From contig NZ_GG700527.1 of assembly GCF_000163295.1 (NCBI RefSeq), forward strand, positions 467,637 through 531,636: a stretch of DNA of 64,000 nt, given 5' to 3'. The notes under the pieces were generated by a model. It saw only the letters and a list, made by a program, of their open reading frames with translations, made no database searches and was not told the origin of the DNA. The stretch comes from Anaerococcus vaginalis ATCC 51170 (lineage in GTDB: Bacteria; Bacillota; Clostridia; Tissierellales; Peptoniphilaceae). Positions 1-10,289 of the stretch are shown one piece after another. Both the position numbers and the translations under genes were made by a program. Position 1 is the first letter of the stretch, and the number at the start of each line of letters is the position of its first letter.

Positions 1-1
1 T

Positions 2-157
2 ACCGTTCTTACACTTAGAGATATAAAGAATTATTTGGTAGAAAGAGGACTTGCTTCTTTTAAGTTACCGGATGAAGTACAGTATGTTGATCAATGGCCA
101 TTAACAAGCGTTGGAAAGGTAGATAAAAGTAAATTAAAACAACAAATGATTAAATAG
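2..157 (+). CDS. Aryl-AMP ligase (salicylate/2,3-DHB type), C-terminal tail only
   Basis: Only the last 51 residues lie in the window, read in frame from base 2 to the TAG at 155-157. The tail ends with the A10-type core PLTSVGKVDK, whose lysine is the catalytic lysine of adenylate-forming enzymes, and it resembles the C-termini of YbtE/DhbE/PchD-type salicylate or dihydroxybenzoate AMP ligases. Such enzymes activate the aryl acid and load it on an aryl carrier protein, and the next gene begins with exactly such a domain 16 bases downstream. The aryl substrate cannot be read from this fragment; salicylate is inferred from the thiazoline NRPS context. Confidence 0.8.
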   Translation, partial: TVLTLRDIKNYLVERGLASFKLPDEVQYVDQWPLTSVGKVDKSKLKQQMIK

Positions 158-173
158 ATAAGGAGGCTACAAT

Positions 174-3100
174 ATGGAAACATATCAAACTAGACAACAG
201 GCAGTACGACTTCTTGATGAAGTGTTACAAGCAAACTTAGATGGATTTAAACCTTCAGGAAAAGACAATTTGATTGAAAAGGGTTTAGGCTCTATCCAAA
301 TCATGCAAATAGTTTCAGAGCTTAAAAAATTAGGGATAAAATTATCATTTGCAAAACTAATGGAAAATCCTACACTTGAAGATTGGATTAGACTTATTGA
401 AAAAGCAAATATTAAAAATATTGATAAAAAGACTGAATCAAGAGAAAAGAATATTTCGGAAGAGTTCCCTTTAACGGATGTACAGTATGCTTATTTTGTA
501 GGGAGAGAAGAAGATCAGGTTCTAGGTGGTATTGGGTGTCACGCATACTTAGAAATTGATGGACAAGAGATTGTAACAGATAAATTAACTGCTGCTTGGA
601 ACTGTTTACAAATGGAAAATCCAATGCTTAGAGCAAAATTTAACCGTAATGGTACTCAGCAAATTATGGAAGAACCATACTCAAAAGAAGTTAAAATTTT
701 TAATTATACTTCACTATCTGAAGAAGATGCAGACATAAAATTATTGGAAATGAGAAAAGAAATGTCTCATAGAAAATTTGATATAGAAGTTGGAGAAGTA
801 GCTAGCCTTAGCATTGCGTTACTAAAGGATAAAAAACATAGAATATTTTTAGATATTGATATTCTAGTTGCAGATATAATGAGCATAGGCATTATAATGA
901 GTAGACTTGTAGAGCTGTACTGCGGAGAAGATAAAGTTTCAATAGATAGCAATTATACTTTTAAAAATTATCTGGAGGAACGAAAAATAGATGACGAAAT
1001 ATACAAAAAAGATAAGGAATTCTGGAAGAAAAAAATTGAATCCAGTTTTCCTTTAGAGGCACCTAACTTACCCATTAACAAAAAACCAGAAATGATTGAA
1101 AAAGTGGTTTTTTCAAGAAGAAAGAAAATTATTAGCAAAGAAAACTGGATTAAGATTAAAGAAAATGCATATAAAAATAAAGTTACCCCATCAATGGTTC
1201 TGTTATCAGCATATTCAATGATTATTGAAAGATGGACAAATCAAGAAAAATTTGTGATCAATGTGCCATTATTCAATAGAGATGTAAATGATAATAGTGT
1301 TAAAAGAATGGTTGCAGATTTTACTAATCTTCTATTAGTTGAGTGTGAAAGAAAGAATGAAAAATTTTTAGATAGAGTGAAAACTATATCTGGCACATTT
1401 TTAGAAAATGCCTCTCACAGCTCATACTCTGGAGTGCAGGTACAAAGAGATGTTTATAAAGAAGTTGGAAAAACTATCAATATTGCACCTGTGGTGTTTG
1501 CTTGTAATATAGATTATCCTTTAGAGACTCAGGAAACAAGAAAAATATTCGGGAAAATAAACTATATGGTATCACAAACTCCACAAGTTTGGCTCGATTT
1601 TCAAACTTATTTAGTAGATGATGAGATTGTATTATGCTGGGATGTGGTTGATGAATTATATCCAGATGGAATGATTGATGATATGTTCGACTCTTTATAC
1701 ACTTTATTACAATCATTAAGTGATAATGAAAATTGGTATAGATTGCCTGAAATTCTTCCGTTGAATCAGATTGAAGATAGAGAAAAAGAATTAAAAAATA
1801 TTTTGCCTTTGAGTTACCCTAAACAAACTCTCTATACAGAATTTCTTGATAGGATTAAAGTAAACCCGGAAAAAGTTGCTATTGTGGATGCACAATCCGG
1901 TATTGAATTAACTTATGGAGATTTATACAAAAAGGCGTTAATTATTGCAACAAATTTAATTTCTTTTGGAGTAAAAAAGAATGACTACGTGGGAATAACA
2001 TTGCCAAGGGGATATAGTCAAATAGTTGGTATTTTAGGAATTTTATTTGCCGGCGCAGCATATGTTCCTATCGGTATTAATCAACCCAACGAAAGAAGAA
2101 GGAAAATATATGAACAGATAGGAATAAAACATGTCTTATCCAATAAAAATACAATAAGGGATTTTAATTTAGATGATACAGATATCACATTTGTTGATAT
2201 AGATCAATCAACTATTCAAAGTATAATTGAAAAACCTGTCAATATTAGTCCGTTTGATACAGCCTATGTAATTATGACATCAGGAACGACGGGAATTCCT
2301 AAAGGTGTGGAAATTGCACACAATAGTGCTGTTAATACAATCAATGACTTAAATGAAAGATATGAAGTAAATGCCAATGATAGCGTAATAATGGTATCAG
2401 CAATTGATTTTGATTTATCAGTTTATGATATTTTTGGAATATTATCGGCTGGAGGAACCATCATTACTTTAGATGATAATAATTTCAAAGATCCGGAACT
2501 TTGGTTAAAACTTATTGAAAAATATGAAGTAACAATGTGGAATTCGGTGCCAATTCTTTTTGATATGCTAGTAACTATGGCAGAGGGTAAAGATGTTTCT
2601 ATTCCATTGAGATTAGTTTTTCTTTCTGGAGACTGGATTGCAACAACATTACCTAAAAGATTTTATAACAGAAGCAAAAATTCTCTTGTAGTTGGAATGG
2701 GAGGAGGAACAGAGGCTTCCATTTGGTCAAATTATATCAATGTTCCAAAGGAAATACCTAAAAATTGGATTTCTATTCCATATGGAAAAGCGTTAAAGAA
2801 CCAAGTCTATAGAGTAGTTGATGGTTTAGGAAGAATATGTCCTAACTATGTTAAAGGAGAATTGTTAATTGGTGGGGTTGGTGTTGCAAAGGGATATAGG
2901 GGAGATAAGGAATTAACAGAAAAGAAATTTATAGAATCGGATGGAGTTAAATGGTATAGAACTGGAGATGCTGGAAGAACATGGAATGATGGAACTATTG
3001 AATTTTTAGGAAGGCTTGATAATCAGGTAAAAGTTAAAGGGCATCGAATAGAACTTGGAGAAATTGAAGATGCTTTAATTGGAAATCCTAAAATTAATAA

Positions 3101-6100
3101 AGCTGTTGTTGATGTTATTAAGATAGGCACTAATAATCAATTGGTCGCATTTATTGAAAGTAATGAGAGTAAGGATTATACATTAACTAGATTAAGTAGT
3201 AATGAAAAAATAAATAAACTGAAATCTGAATACATTGATTATGATGAGTATCTAAATAGTGAAAATAATATGGTTTTAGGTTTGATATTTTCTATTTTCA
3301 TGGATTTGGGTATTAGTCAAGGAAAAAGGTATTCTTTTGATGAAATAATGAAATTTGGAGAAATAGATATAGGATACGAATTGCTCGTAAAAAGATGGCT
3401 ATTATTATTGCAAGAGCATAGTATGATAAGTTTAGAAGATGGTATTTACTTATTTAAAAAAATAGATATAGCATTAGACACAACAGTCAACCTAGATAAT
3501 TTCAAAAATAATGTGGTAGATATTATACAGGGTAAGAAACAAGCTATTGATGTGTTTTATGCTTCTGAATCTAAACCTAGTCCTTCCAGACTTTTGAGAA
3601 AACTGAAAAATTATAGAGAAAATATAAATGAACTTATTGAAACTATAAAGATGGTATTTGATGGCAAAAATAAAAAGCTTAAGATTTTAGAAATAGGTGG
3701 AAGAAATAGCGAATTAACAGAAGAGGTAATTACAAACTTTGAAGATAAAATCGAAAAATATGTTTATACGGACAATTCACTATATTTTGCAAATGAGTTT
3801 GAAGACATAAAAAATAAATATACTTGTTTCGAGTTTATAAAAATAAATTCTTCAAGTAAGTATTTGGAAAATTTTAAAACGGAAAATTTTGATATTGTCA
3901 TATTATATAATTCACTACATCGTTCTCATAATATTTCAGATATGTTGCGTAATATAAAAACCATATTATCTCCTATGGGCGTTGTGATTGGAACTGAAAT
4001 AAATGATGAATTATTATTACCAGAAATTAGTGCATCTGTATTAGAACGTGGTTTTATTGATTTTGATTTGTTAGAGCGTAATGGAAAAATTATTCCAAAT
4101 ATTAAAAACATTAAAAATGCAAGTGAAAATTGTAAATATAAAATTGAGTATTTATCTAATGAGACTGAAATTAACAAAATGGGAAGTATGATATATGTTC
4201 TTAAAAATAACAAAATAGATGTTGAACAAGATGAATTAATTAAATTTTTAAAGAACAAGCTTCCTGAATACATGATTCCATTTGAATTTGTAATAGTAGG
4301 AGAAATGCCTTTAAATAAAAATGGTAAAATTGATAGAAAAGAATTAAGGAAATTGATAGAAGGACATGATAATCAAGATTCTGGTTATGATAGCAAAAGT
4401 ATTGAAGGTAAAAATGAAACAGAAAAGTATGATGAAATTACAAGGAAATTAGTCAATATTTATAAAGAAATTTTAAATGATATGAATGTATTATCGACTT
4501 CTAATTATTTTCAATTAGGAGGAGATTCTCTTACAGCGACGAAAATTGTTTCCGAAGTACAGAAAGAATTGTGTGTACAAATATCAATTGGAGACATCTT
4601 CAAATATCCTGTTTTGAGAGAACTTTCAGAGTATATTAAAAAAATTGACAAAAAGAGAAATTTATCATTTCAAAAAATTATACCTGATGTTGAAAATATA
4701 AATGAGCCATTTCCATTAACGGATGTGCAATTTGCATATTGGATAGGAAGAAACAAAATGTATTCTTTAGGTTCAGTAGCAACACATTGTTACTTCGAAT
4801 TAGATTGTTTGAATATTGAGCCTAATAAACTTCAAAAGATAATAAATGATATGATTAAGTATCATTCTATGTTAAGGGCGATAATTTTAAACAATGGAAC
4901 ACAACAGATATTGGAAAAAGTTCCACCATTTATGTTAGATATTAATAACTTATCATGTCTTAATAAGGTTGAACAAGAGGAAGCTTTAAAATTGACTAGA
5001 GATATTATGTCTCACGAAATATTAAAGATAGATAAATGGCCTATATTTAATTTCAAACTTAGCATTTTAGATGAAATTAAATCCAGACTCCACATTAGTT
5101 TAGATAATATTATTTTAGACGGTTGGAGTATGTTCTATATTCTAGATGAATTGAAATTAAGATATAATGATGAAAATTTTTATAAGGAATTACCAGATGT
5201 TTCATTTAGAGATTATGTTTTAGAAATTAGAAAAGTAAAAAACACATCTAAATATCAGGTTGATAAAAAATATTGGCTGAATAGATTGAATGGATTTTTG
5301 GAAGCCCCTAAATTTGAAATAGCAAAGTTAGAAAGTGATATAGAAGAACAAACTTTTAATAGAAGAGAAAAAATCATTGATTCTTGTGGATTGAATAAAT
5401 TAAAAGGAATCGCAAGAGAAAATAACATAACATTGACAATTTTATTAATAACATTATTTTCTGAAATAATTAGGAAATATTCATTAAATGATGAATTTGT
5501 ATTAAATATTACACAGTTTAACAAGGAACAAATTCATCCGGATATAAATAAAATCATAGGAGATTTTACTAACCTAACATTTCTTGAAGTAAAAAATTGT
5601 ACTAGCGATTCATTGCTAGAAAAATCCAAAATGTTGCAAAAACAATTATTAGAAGATACAAAACACAATTCATATAGTGCTGTAGAATTTGGAAGAGAAT
5701 TAAGGAATAAATACTCTAACAATAGATATTCTTTAATGCCTATAGTATTTACAAGTGGATTAGGTTTGTCTGAAGGCAGGAAAGATACTTGGCTAGGAGA
5801 ACTTGTATATAATATTTCTCAAACACCACAAGTTTGGCTTGATCATCAAGTTATGGAAATGGACGGCAAATTAAAAATAATTTGGGATTCCATTGATGAA
5901 ATATTTACGGCACAGTTGCTAGATAGGATGTTTGAGTCTTATGGAAACTTATTGGATACTATAATAAATAATACCAATACATTTTCCACTAAAATTAATT
6001 ATAAGGAAAATAAAGATACTGAAAATAATGTATGTATTAGAGAAGACTTATCAGTTTATCAAAATAATGAACCTGATGAAGATATTCATAAATCAAACAA

Positions 6101-6347
6101 GAAAACAGAAGATAAACTGAACACTGAGCTACTTTATTCTATATCAGAAATTTGGAAAGAAATTTTAAAAATTGAAGAAATAAAAAAAGAAGATAACTTC
6201 TTTAAACTAGGAGGGAATTCTTTAAATATGATACAACTATCTAATACATTAATGGAACGATATGGTTTTCATTTAGAATTAGGAGAATTTATGGAAACTC
6301 CATATATTGAAAATTTGGTAATAAAGTTGATGGATTTTTTGAAATGA
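174..6347 (+). CDS. HMWP2-like NRPS: ArCP-Cy-A-[MT-like]-PCP-Cy-PCP
   Basis: This 2057-residue synthetase has the domain order and size of yersiniabactin HMWP2. An aryl carrier domain (GLGS, pantetheine Ser40) is followed by cyclization domain Cy1 (about 97-540) with D229-x4-D234. The adenylation domain has an intact A3 loop (TSGTTG at 702-707) and A10 Lys1385. Its DLSVYD motif gives the D-L-Y start of the known cysteine code. A methyltransferase-like insert (about 1000-1350) has the degenerate SAM motif LEIGGRNS, like the E/MT-like inserts of HMWP2 and PchE. PCP1 (Ser1452), Cy2 (D1644-x4-D1649) and PCP2 (Ser2016) follow. Expected product: an aryl-thiazolinyl-thiazoline thioester built from one aryl acid and two cysteines. 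An AGGAGG site at 161-166 sets the start. Domain calls are firm; the chemistry is inferred from the family. Confidence 0.93.
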   Translation: METYQTRQQAVRLLDEVLQANLDGFKPSGKDNLIEKGLGSIQIMQIVSELKKLGIKLSFAKLMENPTLEDWIRLIEKANIKNIDKKTESREKNISEEFPLTDVQYAYFVGREEDQVLGGIGCHAYLEIDGQEIVTDKLTAAWNCLQMENPMLRAKFNRNGTQQIMEEPYSKEVKIFNYTSLSEEDADIKLLEMRKEMSHRKFDIEVGEVASLSIALLKDKKHRIFLDIDILVADIMSIGIIMSRLVELYCGEDKVSIDSNYTFKNYLEERKIDDEIYKKDKEFWKKKIESSFPLEAPNLPINKKPEMIEKVVFSRRKKIISKENWIKIKENAYKNKVTPSMVLLSAYSMIIERWTNQEKFVINVPLFNRDVNDNSVKRMVADFTNLLLVECERKNEKFLDRVKTISGTFLENASHSSYSGVQVQRDVYKEVGKTINIAPVVFACNIDYPLETQETRKIFGKINYMVSQTPQVWLDFQTYLVDDEIVLCWDVVDELYPDGMIDDMFDSLYTLLQSLSDNENWYRLPEILPLNQIEDREKELKNILPLSYPKQTLYTEFLDRIKVNPEKVAIVDAQSGIELTYGDLYKKALIIATNLISFGVKKNDYVGITLPRGYSQIVGILGILFAGAAYVPIGINQPNERRRKIYEQIGIKHVLSNKNTIRDFNLDDTDITFVDIDQSTIQSIIEKPVNISPFDTAYVIMTSGTTGIPKGVEIAHNSAVNTINDLNERYEVNANDSVIMVSAIDFDLSVYDIFGILSAGGTIITLDDNNFKDPELWLKLIEKYEVTMWNSVPILFDMLVTMAEGKDVSIPLRLVFLSGDWIATTLPKRFYNRSKNSLVVGMGGGTEASIWSNYINVPKEIPKNWISIPYGKALKNQVYRVVDGLGRICPNYVKGELLIGGVGVAKGYRGDKELTEKKFIESDGVKWYRTGDAGRTWNDGTIEFLGRLDNQVKVKGHRIELGEIEDALIGNPKINKAVVDVIKIGTNNQLVAFIESNESKDYTLTRLSSNEKINKLKSEYIDYDEYLNSENNMVLGLIFSIFMDLGISQGKRYSFDEIMKFGEIDIGYELLVKRWLLLLQEHSMISLEDGIYLFKKIDIALDTTVNLDNFKNNVVDIIQGKKQAIDVFYASESKPSPSRLLRKLKNYRENINELIETIKMVFDGKNKKLKILEIGGRNSELTEEVITNFEDKIEKYVYTDNSLYFANEFEDIKNKYTCFEFIKINSSSKYLENFKTENFDIVILYNSLHRSHNISDMLRNIKTILSPMGVVIGTEINDELLLPEISASVLERGFIDFDLLERNGKIIPNIKNIKNASENCKYKIEYLSNETEINKMGSMIYVLKNNKIDVEQDELIKFLKNKLPEYMIPFEFVIVGEMPLNKNGKIDRKELRKLIEGHDNQDSGYDSKSIEGKNETEKYDEITRKLVNIYKEILNDMNVLSTSNYFQLGGDSLTATKIVSEVQKELCVQISIGDIFKYPVLRELSEYIKKIDKKRNLSFQKIIPDVENINEPFPLTDVQFAYWIGRNKMYSLGSVATHCYFELDCLNIEPNKLQKIINDMIKYHSMLRAIILNNGTQQILEKVPPFMLDINNLSCLNKVEQEEALKLTRDIMSHEILKIDKWPIFNFKLSILDEIKSRLHISLDNIILDGWSMFYILDELKLRYNDENFYKELPDVSFRDYVLEIRKVKNTSKYQVDKKYWLNRLNGFLEAPKFEIAKLESDIEEQTFNRREKIIDSCGLNKLKGIARENNITLTILLITLFSEIIRKYSLNDEFVLNITQFNKEQIHPDINKIIGDFTNLTFLEVKNCTSDSLLEKSKMLQKQLLEDTKHNSYSAVEFGRELRNKYSNNRYSLMPIVFTSGLGLSEGRKDTWLGELVYNISQTPQVWLDHQVMEMDGKLKIIWDSIDEIFTAQLLDRMFESYGNLLDTIINNTNTFSTKINYKENKDTENNVCIREDLSVYQNNEPDEDIHKSNKKTEDKLNTELLYSISEIWKEILKIEEIKKEDNFFKLGGNSLNMIQLSNTLMERYGFHLELGEFMETPYIENLVIKLMDFLK

Positions 6348-6369
6348 TGTATTTGGAGAGAGGAACATT

Positions 6370-7434
6370 ATGATGAAAGCGATAGTTTGTGGAACAACTT
6401 TTGGTCAATCCTATATAAATGCGATAAAAAAAATAAATAATATTGAATTGGTAGGTATATTAGCTTTTGGAAGTAGTCGTTCTAAGAGGTGTGCAGAAGA
6501 ACATAATGTTCCACTATATGTTGATGTAGATTCTATTCCAGGAAATATAGATATTGCATTTGTTATAATTAAATCTTCTGTATTGGGAGGTAAGGGAACT
6601 GAATTGTCAGAGAGTCTCTTAAAAAAAGGAATTCATGTGATACAGGAACATCCAATTCATTATAGAGAGATAGAGAACTGCTTAAAGTTGGCTCATGAAT
6701 TCAACTCATATTATATAGTAGGGAATTTATATAATTCATTGGAAACTATTGAAAAATTTATTGAAGCTGCAAAATATTTAAATAAAAAAGATGTTCTTGA
6801 ACATGTAGATATCATGACATCTTCGCAACTTCTTTATTCTTTGATAGGTATTCTGAACGAAGCATTACCTCTTCTTAGAAGTTTTAATATAATTCCAACG
6901 TTAACAGAGAAAAGATACCCTTTTAATCGTGTTGTTTTGTCAAATGGGCAATTGGATGTAAACTTACAAATTCATAATGAGGTTTCTGATGTGGATGGGA
7001 ATAACCATATGCATCTTCTTCATAAAATTACTTTTTTTTATAAAAGTGGAAGATTAGATCTTGAAGATACCTTTGGATCTGTAATATGGAGGGATAGAAT
7101 GAATATATCTGATAATATTGTGTTAGATTCAAAACAAATTGATGTTAATTATTTAAATAAGCCAATAAAATTTAGCTTGGCAAATTACAGTAACTTGACA
7201 TATGAAACTATACTTTATGATGTTTTTCCGAATGCCATAAGGAAAGAAATTGAAAAATTTATTGAAAATGTTAAACAAAGAAAAAATAATATTACAAGAA
7301 TGCAAAAGGAAATAATAGTTTCGAAAAAATGGGGAGAAATAATGAAAGAAATAGGGTTTCCTAAAAATGTTAAATTTGGTGAAGAACATCTTAACCATTT
7401 ACAAGCTTTAAAAAATTTAGGGATGAAAAAATGA
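6370..7434 (+). CDS. Thiazolinyl imide reductase (Irp3/YbtU/PchG family)
   Basis: This 354-residue Gfo/Idh/MocA-fold NADPH oxidoreductase has an N-terminal dinucleotide motif (VCGTTFGQ) and the family block GGKGTELSESLLKKGIHVIQEHPIH, quoted here as GGKGTE and QEHPIH. The QEHP histidine corresponds to the proposed active-site histidine of Irp3, and the N-x-Y pair in VGNLYN matches the conserved tyrosine region. Family members reduce an enzyme-bound thiazoline to a thiazolidine on the carrier protein. The gene lies 22 bases after the HMWP2-like synthetase and overlaps the next gene by ATGA, so it is translationally coupled. The start could be either Met1 or Met2. Among the reductases of this locus it is the best preserved. 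Confidence 0.9.
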   Translation: MMKAIVCGTTFGQSYINAIKKINNIELVGILAFGSSRSKRCAEEHNVPLYVDVDSIPGNIDIAFVIIKSSVLGGKGTELSESLLKKGIHVIQEHPIHYREIENCLKLAHEFNSYYIVGNLYNSLETIEKFIEAAKYLNKKDVLEHVDIMTSSQLLYSLIGILNEALPLLRSFNIIPTLTEKRYPFNRVVLSNGQLDVNLQIHNEVSDVDGNNHMHLLHKITFFYKSGRLDLEDTFGSVIWRDRMNISDNIVLDSKQIDVNYLNKPIKFSLANYSNLTYETILYDVFPNAIRKEIEKFIENVKQRKNNITRMQKEIIVSKKWGEIMKEIGFPKNVKFGEEHLNHLQALKNLGMKK

Positions 7435-8888
7435 AACTAAAAAATGATAGTACAGACTTAGAATTATTTGATTATGTAAATGAGCTGAGAAAACAGGGAA
7501 TGTTTTTATTTGTGGAAGATAAAAAATTAAAATATAGAATCAAAAAAGAATTATACAATGAAGAGGTAATCAACGAAATTAAAGTTAACAAAGAGGATTT
7601 ACTCAGATATTTATCAAAAGCACAAGAAAACACTTTGGAATTGAGTTCACTTCAGTTGGCATATATGGCTGGACAAGTAGATGGGGAATTTTTAAATAAA
7701 GTTAATGCTCATTATTATATTGAATTTGAAAAGCAAAATTTAAATATTGCTAATCTTGAAAAAAACATTAATTTGATGATTAGAAAAAATGATATTTTAA
7801 GATTGATTTTATTATCGGATGGTAGAGGGATTATACTGGAAAAAGTTCCTGAATATAAAGTTTTTAAATATCAATATAATTCTAAAGAGGATAGGTATAA
7901 AATGCGAAAGATTTTATCGCATATGAAGTATAATATCGAAACATGGCCTATGTTTAAATTCGTAGTTGGAAAGAAAATTAATGGCGGGAATAAAAATGAT
8001 GTACTCCACATAAGTTTTGATTGTTCTATATTAGATGCGTGGAGTGCAGGTAATATGATATATAAGCTTTTTGCGTTATACGAAGGAGAAAAAATAAGTT
8101 TTTCCGATGTATCTTATAAAGATTATGTAATGAATTTAAGAATATATAAGGAACTTGCGTTTAATAAGAGACTTTTAGATGAGGCTGAAAAATATTGGAA
8201 TAAAATGATAAAAACACTACCAAAAGCACCGAATTTAAGAACGAAAATGCCGATTAATGACTTAGAAGAATACAATTTTAAAAGAAAAGAATATCGTTTT
8301 AGTAAAGAACAAACTGACAATTTAATACATTATTCAAAACTAAGAGGTGTAACGTTGTCTGCTATATTAATCACTATTTATATGAAAGTATTGTCTGACT
8401 TAATTGAGACTGACGAATTAACAATAACAACAACATTATTTGGGAAATTACCAGTAGTTAAAAATGCAGATGAATTGTTGGGAGAATTTACAAATATAGG
8501 ATTAATTAGCTATAAAGATGAATATAAATCTATATTAGAGTCCATCAAAAAAACCCAAAAACAAATATTTAAGTTATTAGAATATAGATGTTTTGATGGG
8601 ATTAATGTTATAAATAAAGCTAGGCAAGAGAATGGAATAAATAAATTGTTTCCAATAGTAGTTACCTGTATGATTGGAGAGAGTTATAACAATTGTAAAA
8701 ATGGATTCCATGAAATATGTTCATTAAGTCAAACACCTCAAGTTTATCTAGATCATCATATAAGAATGATTGATGATAGTATTGTGATTACTTTTGATTA
8801 TATAGATGAATTATTATATGAAGAGGATATTATTTGGATGGTAGGTAAGTATATTGATGTTTCAAATGAAATATGCTCTAATTTTTGA
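7431..8888 (+). CDS. Free-standing NRPS cyclization (Cy) domain with docking segment
   Basis: This 485-residue protein holds a short N-terminal segment (about 1-60, ending in an I-K-V-N-K-E-D-L pattern) that resembles TubC-type docking domains. The rest is one condensation-fold domain. Its active-site motif is D197-C-S-I-L-D202-A-W-S, the DxxxxD signature of heterocyclization domains rather than the HHxxxDG of ordinary condensation domains. The C-terminal half keeps the SLSQTPQVYLDH block shared by all four Cy domains of the locus. It should condense and cyclize a cysteine with an upstream acyl thioester, acting in trans. Cy domains are usually embedded in multidomain synthetases, so a single-domain version is unusual. 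It overlaps the upstream gene by four bases. Confidence 0.88.
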   Translation: MKLKNDSTDLELFDYVNELRKQGMFLFVEDKKLKYRIKKELYNEEVINEIKVNKEDLLRYLSKAQENTLELSSLQLAYMAGQVDGEFLNKVNAHYYIEFEKQNLNIANLEKNINLMIRKNDILRLILLSDGRGIILEKVPEYKVFKYQYNSKEDRYKMRKILSHMKYNIETWPMFKFVVGKKINGGNKNDVLHISFDCSILDAWSAGNMIYKLFALYEGEKISFSDVSYKDYVMNLRIYKELAFNKRLLDEAEKYWNKMIKTLPKAPNLRTKMPINDLEEYNFKRKEYRFSKEQTDNLIHYSKLRGVTLSAILITIYMKVLSDLIETDELTITTTLFGKLPVVKNADELLGEFTNIGLISYKDEYKSILESIKKTQKQIFKLLEYRCFDGINVINKARQENGINKLFPIVVTCMIGESYNNCKNGFHEICSLSQTPQVYLDHHIRMIDDSIVITFDYIDELLYEEDIIWMVGKYIDVSNEICSNF

Positions 8889-8912
8889 TAAATCAACTAT
8901 GGAGGGAATAAT

Positions 8913-10289
8913 ATGAAAAGAAAAAAGTTTAATATTGAGTATCAAAAAAGAATTTATAGTGGTAAATATAAAACAATAATCTCACAAGAAAATGTTAAAA
9001 CGCTCCTGGTTGAACCAGAATTAGAGGAAGATAAATCGGAATTTAAGATAAATTATATTGATAATATTAATACAGACAATGAAGTAAAAAAGAGAAAGTA
9101 TTTTGTCCAAAAATTTTTATTAGATTTATTAACTGAAATTAATGTTAAAAAAATAAAAATAGACAACAAGAATGAAAATATAATTAAATACTGGTTGAAA
9201 TATGTGAAAGATTTTAAAGCAGATGAGATGAATGAAGTAAAAATCGCAGAGGATTCTTTATATAGAAAACTACAACTAAAAAAGAATTTATTTGTAGATA
9301 TACTTGAGAATAATAATAAAAAAGAGCTTTTGCTTTTAGATAATGAAATATCCCCAGCAAAACTAGGCATTAGAAGTGAGTTTACTGAGAGTTTATTAGA
9401 TAAATTAATTAAAAACATCAATAATGAAAGTAAAGATATTAAAAGGTTAACAATAGGCATTGTTAATGATGTAGATTGCACAATAAAAGATAACTTAGTC
9501 AGCAGAATTAAATATTTAAACAATGTAATTTTATTAAATGATTGCAATGATAAGAAATTTTTAAAAGATAATTACTTAAGTAGATTTGATCACATTATTT
9601 CTGTTAATTTTTTACATCAAATTGAAGATGTTGAATCTTTTTTCAAAACCTCAAAACTAATGTTAAAAAGAAACGGAAAAATTCATGTAATTGATTTTGG
9701 TAAAATGGATCCAATATCTATACTTACAGCCATATTTTTTCAAGAAAAAAATCTTAATGTAGAAACTGAAAAACGTACGCAGTTTTTTTATAAAGTTGAT
9801 TATATTAAGAAAATAGCCAAAAAATATTTTTTTAAAAATACTATGTTTTCGATAGAAAATAATATTGCTTATTATCTCGAATCAGAAAACTATACAGATC
9901 ATCTTGAGTTGACAAATAACTTAGAAAATGAAATTGGGTTAGATTTCGATAAGAAGATTGTTTTGCTGTCATTGGACTCTTTTGATGTGGATGTCTCTGA
10001 TAAAGCAACAATAAAAGAACAATTAAAAAATTATAATGAAAATTTAGAAGAAATCTTAAAAATAATATGGATGCAAAATTTGGATATAGATGATGTAGAT
10101 AGAAATTCTAATTATTTTAAGCTTGGAGGAAATAGCTTATCTGCAACAAAGCTTCTAGTTGAGATAGAAAGAAGATTAAAATGCAAACTCACATTAAATG
10201 AAATTTTTTCAAATCCTGAATTTGAAAAAATGTTAAATTCGATAAATTCAAAACAGTTAGGTATGGAGGTAGTAGAAGGTGAAATATGA
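8913..10289 (+). CDS. Methyltransferase-like domain fused to a peptidyl carrier protein, no A domain
   Basis: The last 90 or so of 458 residues form a PCP with the core KLGGNSLSATK (pantetheine Ser408). Residues about 50-340 look like a degenerate version of the MT-like insert found inside the A domain of the first synthetase: the arrangement IVNDVD, then FDHIISVNFLHQIEDVE and LMLKRNGKIHVIDFG fits a Rossmann methyltransferase fold, but the glycine-rich SAM motif is missing. There is no adenylation domain. With the preceding free-standing Cy protein it reconstitutes a Cy-(no A)-PCP module, so cysteine must be supplied in trans. A GGAGGG site lies upstream, and its stop overlaps the next start by ATGA. 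The function of the MT-like part is unknown. Confidence 0.8.
   Translation: MKRKKFNIEYQKRIYSGKYKTIISQENVKTLLVEPELEEDKSEFKINYIDNINTDNEVKKRKYFVQKFLLDLLTEINVKKIKIDNKNENIIKYWLKYVKDFKADEMNEVKIAEDSLYRKLQLKKNLFVDILENNNKKELLLLDNEISPAKLGIRSEFTESLLDKLIKNINNESKDIKRLTIGIVNDVDCTIKDNLVSRIKYLNNVILLNDCNDKKFLKDNYLSRFDHIISVNFLHQIEDVESFFKTSKLMLKRNGKIHVIDFGKMDPISILTAIFFQEKNLNVETEKRTQFFYKVDYIKKIAKKYFFKNTMFSIENNIAYYLESENYTDHLELTNNLENEIGLDFDKKIVLLSLDSFDVDVSDKATIKEQLKNYNENLEEILKIIWMQNLDIDDVDRNSNYFKLGGNSLSATKLLVEIERRLKCKLTLNEIFSNPEFEKMLNSINSKQLGMEVVEGEI

Noticed and set aside
412..5722. Several minus-strand open frames inside the first synthetase gene, and similar antisense frames inside the other long genes.
   Set aside because: They are shadows of the coding strand in AT-rich DNA, without ribosome sites or recognisable domains.
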